A stretch of 10,953 bases of DNA, taken from positions 1 to 10,953 of the forward strand of contig JAEWEO010000197.1 in the NCBI GenBank assembly GCA_023389295.1, written 5' to 3'. Positions within the stretch are counted from its first letter, which is position 1, and each line of letters begins with the position of its first letter. The notes below the pieces were generated by a model that was not told the origin of the DNA, ran no database searches, and worked only from the letters and a program-made list of their open reading frames with translations. Made by a program: the position numbers and the translations under genes. Of this stretch, positions 6,743-10,953 are shown piece after piece. The stretch comes from Bacillota bacterium (GTDB lineage: Bacteria > Bacillota > Clostridia > Lachnospirales > Lachnospiraceae).

Positions 6743-8104
6743 TTATTCCACTTTCTCAATTCGAAGTGCATATCTTCTTTTGTATGGAACTTCCTTCATA
6801 ATATTCGTATTACGAAAAACAGATAGCATAATCCCCAATATCATAAAGTTCACCAGTAATCCGCTGCCACCGTAGGAAACAAAAGGAAGATTCACTTGTG
6901 CAATTAATTGAATGCCCAGATTGGATAGTATATAAACAATGCCTTGAATCCCAAAAACCAAACTACAACCAAGCCCCACAAAACAACCAAGAGTATTTTT
7001 TTGATGGAGTGATAAATAGATCATGCGTCCGATAAACAGAAGAAATAAGGATATCAGGATTACTCCTGCTACAATCCCCCATTTACCTATCACATAGGTA
7101 AGAATATAATCATTATGAATTCCAGGAAGATACCCTATCATAGAATCTGAAGATTCCCCAAAGAACTGTGCATGGGAAAGAACTTCTCTAGTTGTACTCA
7201 TTTGATATCCATGGGCATACTGAACCGGATGAAGCAATAGCTCCACTTTTGATCGTAATCTATCCAGCTGATATTGACTAAACAGACTTATGTCAAACAA
7301 TAAAGTTACAACTAATGCAACCGGTATCCATCCCCAGATTATAATTAAGGCCTTGGCTTTTACAACCTGAAACCAGTTTTTCCATACGGCAACCGTAAGC
7401 ATCACCAAACTTGATAGAATTAATCCAAAATATACAGAGCTTTGGTTTACATTCTGCATTTCAATTATCCCAGTAATCAAGCTTAACAGTATGCAGAAGA
7501 CAATTCCTCCATATCCCTTTTTTCGGTTAGCATACAGGATTCCACCATAGACCGGAACAAATAATTGACTGTATGAATAAAGATAAGGCAGCTGCCCATT
7601 CACCCTACGTCCAAAAGGTGCATAAAGAATCATCCCGGCTAGCAATAAGAACCAGATAGCTTTCGGATATTTTCCGATAAAAGTGTAATCCAGAAAATAG
7701 ATTGCAGCCATAGCTAGTATTCCTACTACCATGAATAAAATATGTCTTCTAGTATCAAGGGAATATAGAAGCATTTCTTCTCCCAAGACTGTTTCCATAC
7801 TGTTCTGTGCCAATATGCCAAAAATACAAAGTGCCAGAACAATCAATAGGATTCGCCATTCCAATCTCGGTTTGTGGATTTTATTTAATTGTTCGCCTAC
7901 CTCCAAAGGATCACCCATTTGTTCCAGTGTCTTACTCATAGCGGTAACCTCATCATACCCCTCATGGACAAAAGCTGTTTTCTGGTCTTCAATATGACAA
8001 TCAATTTCCTCCACCACCATATTCTTTGCCTTCTTGCATAGAATTTGGTTTTTAAGAAGTTCCAGATATTCTTCCTTTTTCTTAAACTGTTCCAAAGATA
8101 ACAC
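6743..8104 (-). CDS. HAAS-domain/SEDS fusion: FtsW/RodA/SpoVE-family membrane protein
   Basis: A 453-residue protein with two parts. Residues 1-80 form a soluble helical domain of HAAS/DUF1700 type (EEIDCHIEDQKTAFVHEGYDE with EQMGDPLEVGEQLNK), a module usually found next to PadR regulators. Residues 82-431 are a polytopic SEDS domain with about ten hydrophobic helices. SEDS marks are DRLRSKVELLLHPVQYAHGYQ (281-301), LPGIHNDYILTYVIGKWG (326-343) and the family signature LPFVSYGGSGLLVNFMILGI (406-425). The aspartate matching the catalytic residue of RodA polymerases appears kept as D332, but the usual HTDFIF...EE is HNDYIL...GK and the early SRWI/QPSE motif is degraded. It may thus be a glycan polymerase or lipid-linked flippase-like relative with altered activity. 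The frame opens with GTG at 8104, but a TTG at 8095 has a better ribosome site (AGGGGGTG, 8110-8103). It overlaps the PadR gene by 23 (or 14) bases. Confidence 0.88.
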   Translation of the reverse strand: MLSLEQFKKKEEYLELLKNQILCKKAKNMVVEEIDCHIEDQKTAFVHEGYDEVTAMSKTLEQMGDPLEVGEQLNKIHKPRLEWRILLIVLALCIFGILAQNSMETVLGEEMLLYSLDTRRHILFMVVGILAMAAIYFLDYTFIGKYPKAIWFLLLAGMILYAPFGRRVNGQLPYLYSYSQLFVPVYGGILYANRKKGYGGIVFCILLSLITGIIEMQNVNQSSVYFGLILSSLVMLTVAVWKNWFQVVKAKALIIIWGWIPVALVVTLLFDISLFSQYQLDRLRSKVELLLHPVQYAHGYQMSTTREVLSHAQFFGESSDSMIGYLPGIHNDYILTYVIGKWGIVAGVILISLFLLFIGRMIYLSLHQKNTLGCFVGLGCSLVFGIQGIVYILSNLGIQLIAQVNLPFVSYGGSGLLVNFMILGIMLSVFRNTNIMKEVPYKRRYALRIEKVE

Positions 8105-8423
8105 CCCCTATGACTCCCCTAACTGCCTGTGCGTACTCCTGCCACTCTTCACCAAGTGCTTTTAAGTGTTTTCGCCCCTTCTTTGTGATACGATAATATT
8201 TTCTTGCTTTGGCACTATCCGTATCTTCATAGGACTCCAGGTATTCTTTATCTTCTAATAAATGCAACAAAGGATATAGAGTACCTGCCTTCAGATCAAA
8301 TACATTGTTTGAGCGTACATTTAAGGTTTCAATCATCTCATAACCATACATATCCTTCTCCGCTAGCAAACCAAGAATTAGCATAGATGTACTACCTGAT
8401 ATTAAGCTCTTATTTACAGGCAT
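8082..8423 (-). CDS. PadR-family transcriptional regulator
   Basis: A 113-residue winged-helix repressor of the short PadR type. The family core is complete: SMLILGLLAEKDMYGYEMIE (13-32), the AGTLYPLLHLLEDKEYLES segment (46-64) with the recognition helix and wing, and KARKYYRITKKGRKHL (72-87), followed by a C-terminal dimerisation helix. It is predicted to bind DNA as a dimer and to release it in response to a ligand or partner protein. Start ATG follows AAGGAGGG with a 6-base spacer. Two palindromes lie over its own promoter, pointing to autorepression, and the SEDS gene begins inside its last codons, so both should be made from one mRNA with coupled translation. The adjacent HAAS domain is the partner usually found beside PadR proteins. 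Confidence 0.95.
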   Translation of the reverse strand: MPVNKSLISGSTSMLILGLLAEKDMYGYEMIETLNVRSNNVFDLKAGTLYPLLHLLEDKEYLESYEDTDSAKARKYYRITKKGRKHLKALGEEWQEYAQAVRGVIGGVIFGTV

Positions 8424-8436
8424 TTTGTTCCCTCCT

Positions 8437-8455
8437 TATATAGATAATCTATATA
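8437..8455. promoter_or_regulatory. Palindromic operator 1 (perfect, over the transcription start)
   Basis: TATATAGAT and ATCTATATA flank a single central A at 8446: a perfect 9-bp dyad covering the likely transcription start and abutting the padR ribosome site. Binding here would block promoter clearance. It is assigned to PadR because it repeats as operator 2 in front of the PadR gene; this is inference. Confidence 0.75.
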
Positions 8456-8456
8456 C

Positions 8457-8485
8457 AATATATATCGATCATCTATATATGTCAA
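8457..8485 (-). promoter_or_regulatory. Strong sigma-A promoter of the padR-SEDS operon
   Basis: On the minus strand TTGACA (8485-8480) and TATATT (8462-8457) are separated by 17 bases; the -35 is perfect and the -10 matches 5 of 6. Transcription should start near 8450, giving a short leader that ends in AAGGAGGG (8437-8430) just before the padR ATG. Both palindromic operators overlap this promoter region. Confidence 0.85.
8460..8480. promoter_or_regulatory. Palindromic operator 2 (near-perfect, inside the promoter spacer)
   Basis: Half-sites ATATATCGAT and ATCTATATAT flank a central C at 8470 and pair at 9 of 10 positions. The element fills the -35/-10 spacer and touches both hexamers. Its centre is 24 bp from that of operator 1, a little over two helical turns, and the two share ATCTATATA in the same orientation. 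The arrangement suits two dimers binding side by side. Confidence 0.72.
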
Positions 8486-8591
8486 GAAGTATTTCATATT
8501 GATATTTATCATACTACATTGCTGAAAGTAACCTAGCCAAAGCGAACAGTTCACAGTCCACTTTGATCACTTCTCTTACGCCCACTCAAAT

Positions 8592-8624
8592 AATAGCCTA
8601 CCACAAAGTTAGCGGTAGGCTATT
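8592..8624 (-). terminator. Rho-independent-like terminator of the SPFH/TM2 operon
   Basis: AATAGCCTACC (8592-8602) and GGTAGGCTATT (8614-8624) form a perfect 11-bp stem with an 11-base loop, 21 bases past the stop of the TM2 gene. On the minus strand the stem is followed by the modestly T-rich ATTTGAG, so termination should be reasonable but not ideal. The bases between here and the padR promoter (8486-8591) show no gene or clear structure. Confidence 0.72.
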
Positions 8625-8645
8625 CAGAATTCATGTTTCTATCAT

Positions 8646-9197
8646 CTAATTGATCATCTTATCATATTTAGCATGAAACCTATCTTCATTTGATAGGAGA
8701 TAGACAATCCCTTCAATAAATCCTATGATCCCGGGAATGTATGTCCAACAGAATAAAAGATATAATATTCCTTGCCACGGCTTACCCAAATAAAATTTAT
8801 GTATACCAAAAGCACCGAGAAATATTGCTAGTAATCCGGCAACAACTTTACTCTTCCTTTTTACATATACAGTTTCCTGATGGAGTATATATTGCGGGGC
8901 TTGTGGAGGAATATATTGCGCGGCTTGTGGCTGGCCGTATTGCCCTCCTTGCGGCTGTCCGTATTGCCCACCTTGTGGCTGGCCATATTGCCCTCCTTGC
9001 GGCTGTCCGTATTGCCCTCCTTGTGGTTGTCCATATTGCCCACCTTGTGGCTGCCCATATCCCCCTTGATTCTGAGGGTACTGCGTTCCTTGTACCTGTT
9101 TTATTTGCACTTCCCCTCCACAATATTTACAGGCTCTTACATTTGCCTCCAATGGAGCACCACACTGCGAACAATTACTCATCCCTGTAGTTGACAT
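8646..9197 (-). CDS. TM2-domain membrane protein with N-terminal zinc ribbon and QYGQPQGG repeats
   Basis: A 183-residue protein in three parts. A single zinc ribbon occupies residues 9-28 (C9-x2-C12 and C23-x2-C26). A low-complexity linker (about 37-107) repeats YGQPQGGQ six times with two degenerate copies. A TM2 domain (about 115-183) has two membrane helices joined by a short turn: VVAGLLAIFLGAFGIHKFYLGK, where the GxFGxHxFYLG motif is diagnostic, then GILYLLFCWTYIPGIIGFIEGIVYLL. TM2 domains occur widely in bacteria, but their molecular role is not established. The zinc ribbon would lie in the cytoplasm if the first helix crosses outward, which is an inference. The ATG at 9197 is preceded by AAGGAGTG; the internal Met6 has a poorer site. 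It is the last gene of the SPFH operon, 20 bases after the four-helix gene, and is followed by a hairpin. Confidence 0.9.
   Translation of the reverse strand: MSTTGMSNCSQCGAPLEANVRACKYCGGEVQIKQVQGTQYPQNQGGYGQPQGGQYGQPQGGQYGQPQGGQYGQPQGGQYGQPQGGQYGQPQAAQYIPPQAPQYILHQETVYVKRKSKVVAGLLAIFLGAFGIHKFYLGKPWQGILYLLFCWTYIPGIIGFIEGIVYLLSNEDRFHAKYDKMIN
8893..9060 (-). repeat. Tandem repeat of seven 24-bp units (minisatellite) inside the TM2 gene
   Basis: Seven consecutive 24-base units are seen from 8893 to 9060; on the plus strand each opens with TGC and ends in TAT. The unit at 8893 is the most degenerate. The units at 8941-8964 and 8989-9012 are identical over all 24 bases, and the one between them differs, suggesting a 48-bp duplication step. 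Because 24 is a multiple of three, unit gain or loss keeps the reading frame and only changes linker length in the protein. The repeat also creates long spurious open frames on both strands. Confidence 0.95.
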
Positions 9198-9217
9198 TTT
9201 ATTACACTCCTTTTACT

Positions 9218-9970
9218 TTATTGTACAATTAATTTTTCCCTGTTGATCGTTATTGACTTAACATCCGAAATTAATCTTAAGGTATTTTCTAGTGCCTTCT
9301 TCTGCTCTTTTTCAATTCTTAATAGTAGTATAGTATCATTAAGTAAGTTTAATTGATCCAGTAATTCAACTTCCATGTCAAGTATAACCGGTTTTGTCAC
9401 CCTCCCAAATGGAGTGGATGCCAGCAAGCGCTCTTTCAACAAGTCAAATTCGCCTGTAATTAAATCATACTGTTGGACTGTTATCATCCCGTTACATCCT
9501 CTAATATTATCATTAATTTTCATCAGCTGTAAATTTGCATCCAACATTCTCTTCTTCTCTGTGTCCTGTCTATTTATATCTTCACTATGATTTAGTCCCG
9601 ATATATATAATCCTGTAATTACGAATATATAGACTAAAACAAAAGATAATGACAATATCAGATACCATCTTGTAGTTATTGTGTTGTATACAATGCCGGT
9701 TAAGATCATTGTAGCAGTATAATAAATGATTGTTGATACAAGTAGTGATGAATATGATGCCACTCCCAACTTATGTGCAAATTCACTCGGAAGAAGCAGT
9801 ACCGCATCCAGTAAGATCATTGAAAGAAAAATTGCACATATTGCTACCGGAAACAGCGGAAGATTCATCAATGCCCATATTGAGAAAACAAGTAATACGG
9901 TGATGATATCAATAATAATGACCATAATCAATTTTAAGAGGTTAATAATATTATTTCTTAAACTATTCAT
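9218..9970 (-). CDS. Four-helix membrane protein with cytoplasmic helical tail, function unknown
   Basis: I do not recognise a family. The predicted protein is 250 residues. Counting from the GTG two codons upstream, hydrophobic helices lie near 11-34, 40-62, 76-98 and 104-126, followed by a soluble, helix-rich, charged C-terminal half (127-252) with heptad-like leucines in EVELLDQLNLLNDTILLLRI (202-221). The tail could form a coiled coil and is probably cytoplasmic. No catalytic motif is evident. The frame could open at GTG 9976 overlapping the preceding stop, but ATG 9970 is better: GGAG lies 8 bases before it, while the GTG has only 2. The gene starts 2 bases after the SPFH stop and ends 20 bases before the TM2 gene, so the three are surely co-expressed. 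Its job is probably tied to that membrane module. Confidence 0.85.
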   Translation of the reverse strand: MNSLRNNIINLLKLIMVIIIDIITVLLVFSIWALMNLPLFPVAICAIFLSMILLDAVLLLPSEFAHKLGVASYSSLLVSTIIYYTATMILTGIVYNTITTRWYLILSLSFVLVYIFVITGLYISGLNHSEDINRQDTEKKRMLDANLQLMKINDNIRGCNGMITVQQYDLITGEFDLLKERLLASTPFGRVTKPVILDMEVELLDQLNLLNDTILLLRIEKEQKKALENTLRLISDVKSITINREKLIVQ

Positions 9971-9972
9971 TA

Positions 9973-10953
9973 TCACATCTCCATTCTTGTCCCACAGTCT
10001 TTACAGAATTTTGCACCAATATCATTTTCTGTATTACATTTTTGACATATGTTCTTTCTATTTAGAGATTCACCGCACATGGAACAAAATTTACCATCCT
10101 CAGGTACCTTCGCTCTACATTTAGGACATTCCTTCTTAGGCTTTGCAACATGATTGCCGCATTCCACACAATATATTGCATTTGCTATATTTTCAGTTCC
10201 ACATTTTGAACATTTTAATGTGCTAACCGGAATGTTTGTATTTAAATTATTAGCAGTATTTCTCATCCCTGCGCCAAAGTCCAAACCAACTCCAAGACCA
10301 ACTCCGGCTCCGGCCATTACACCAGCAATACCTCCCTCATTTCCTGCCGCTGCTTCCATCGTATCAAAGGAACGTTTTGTAACATACCTCGCGTCTCCAA
10401 TAATATCGAAAGATGCTTTATCTTGTAATATTTTATTAATCTGAGCAAAGTCCTCATCAGGAAAATTAATGGATTGTACATAAAAATTGACAACCTTTAT
10501 CCCAAAACGTTCAAACTCATCACTCACTTCATTCTTGCAGAAATCAGAAATTTCATCGATGGAAGCAGAAATTTCTAGGGCAGAAACTTTATTTCTTATA
10601 ATCGCTTGCGCAATGAGTACCTTAGCTTTCATTACTAGCAAACCTTTAAAATACATTAGCAATTTATTATAATTAACTACCTCAAGAGGATTCATTGTCC
10701 CAATCAGCTCTGTCAAGAACACACGGTAGTCATCAATCTTCATTCCAAATTGACCAAAAGCACGTATTCTGAGTTTAATATTATATTTCGGATCAATCAA
10801 TTGAATTGGGTCAGTTGTTCCCCATGCAATATCTAATTTAGATGTCTTATTTATGAAATATACTTCAGCAGTAAAAGGAGTCTTGCCACCGAAAGGCAAA
10901 TTAATAATTCCTTGTAAAAGTGGTATATTAGAGGTATTAAGAGTATATGTGCC
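9973..10953 (-). CDS. SPFH-domain protein with three C-terminal zinc ribbons, YdjI-like (5' end beyond window)
   Basis: The reading frame runs open to the right edge, so 326 residues are visible and the N-terminus lies outside; a TTG at 10899 that could be taken as a start is really the leucine in the family sequence SNIPLLQGIINLPFGG. The SPFH/band-7 domain fills roughly residues 1-190 (PFTAEVYFINK, the NPLEVVNYN region, the ERFGIKVVNFYVQSINFPDE strand). A glycine-rich stretch (GVMAGAGVGLGVGLDFGAG) follows, then three Cx2C-x10-Cx2C zinc ribbons with cysteines at 248/251/262/265, 276/279/290/293 and 303/306/317/320. The layout matches B. subtilis YdjI ('virion core protein' annotations), which acts with the PspA homologue YdjF at the membrane. 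Here it probably scaffolds a membrane domain and recruits partners. It is the first visible gene of a three-gene operon. Confidence 0.92.
   Translation of the reverse strand, partial: GTYTLNTSNIPLLQGIINLPFGGKTPFTAEVYFINKTSKLDIAWGTTDPIQLIDPKYNIKLRIRAFGQFGMKIDDYRVFLTELIGTMNPLEVVNYNKLLMYFKGLLVMKAKVLIAQAIIRNKVSALEISASIDEISDFCKNEVSDEFERFGIKVVNFYVQSINFPDEDFAQINKILQDKASFDIIGDARYVTKRSFDTMEAAAGNEGGIAGVMAGAGVGLGVGLDFGAGMRNTANNLNTNIPVSTLKCSKCGTENIANAIYCVECGNHVAKPKKECPKCRAKVPEDGKFCSMCGESLNRKNICQKCNTENDIGAKFCKDCGTRMEM

Noticed and set aside
8741..9194. Long overlapping open frames on both strands across the TM2 gene (for example plus 8741-9190 and 8880-9194, minus 8848-9123)
   Set aside because: They arise because the 24-bp repeat lacks stops in several frames. 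They have no ribosome sites, biased repetitive composition (LPSLRLSVLP, TRRAIRTAARRA) and no domain, whereas the zinc-ribbon/TM2 frame has clear motifs and a good ribosome site.
9726..10124. Plus-strand 132-residue open frame across the four-helix/SPFH junction
   Set aside because: It is antisense to two supported genes, hydrophobic only because the opposite frame encodes membrane helices, and lacks a ribosome site.
10897..10899. TTG as the start of the SPFH gene
   Set aside because: The frame stays open to the window edge and the upstream residues GTYTLNTSNIPLLQ continue the family sequence, so the gene is cut by the window rather than started here.

Overview
The window looks like chromosomal DNA from a low-GC Gram-positive anaerobe, most likely a clostridium or a member of the Lachnospiraceae. 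The basis is AT-rich DNA with strong AGGAGG-type ribosome binding sites, a PadR/HAAS-domain gene pair, a MacB/FtsX-type exporter beside a large AraC regulator, and an SPFH/zinc-ribbon operon of the kind seen in Firmicutes. I cannot name the species. There are no rRNA or tRNA genes, insertion sequences, phage genes or CRISPR arrays. Coding density is high and no gene-free stretch exceeds 300 bases; the longest are about 3930-4178 and 8424-8645.

Left part (1-5450): an ABC exporter operon reads leftwards. Its giant two-module FtsX-type permease (759-3929) is followed by its ATPase (27-707). A 403-residue AraC-family regulator (4179-5390) is divergent from it. The shared 249-base intergenic region carries an imperfect palindrome that overlaps a weak candidate promoter for the exporter, so local control by the AraC protein is plausible but unproven. 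A long hairpin follows the AraC gene, where it converges with the next gene.

Middle part (5484-6601): a DUF1801 protein and a short-chain dehydrogenase/reductase, both leftward. The reductase has a recognisable TTGACA promoter.

Right-middle part (6743-8485): a PadR regulator and, overlapping it, a SEDS-family (FtsW/RodA/SpoVE) polytopic membrane protein with a HAAS-type helical domain fused at its N-terminus. The pair is preceded by a near-consensus promoter. One long palindrome fills its -35/-10 spacer and a second, 24 bp away, covers the start of transcription. This is the clearest self-contained regulatory system in the window: a PadR repressor that probably controls itself and an atypical SEDS protein.

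Right part (8592-10953): a leftward operon that enters from beyond the right edge. It encodes an SPFH protein with three zinc ribbons (5'-truncated by the window), a four-helix membrane protein of unknown function, and a TM2 protein with an N-terminal zinc ribbon and a QYGQPQGG repeat linker encoded by a 24-bp minisatellite. A hairpin terminator ends it. By analogy with the PspA-associated ydjFGHI operon of Bacillus subtilis, this may be a membrane-stress or membrane-organisation module. The four-helix protein and the repeat-bearing TM2 protein are the least explained parts of the window.

The sequence argues for start sites downstream of the longest open frame in the permease, the AraC gene and the four-helix membrane gene. 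For the SEDS gene the start is ambiguous.
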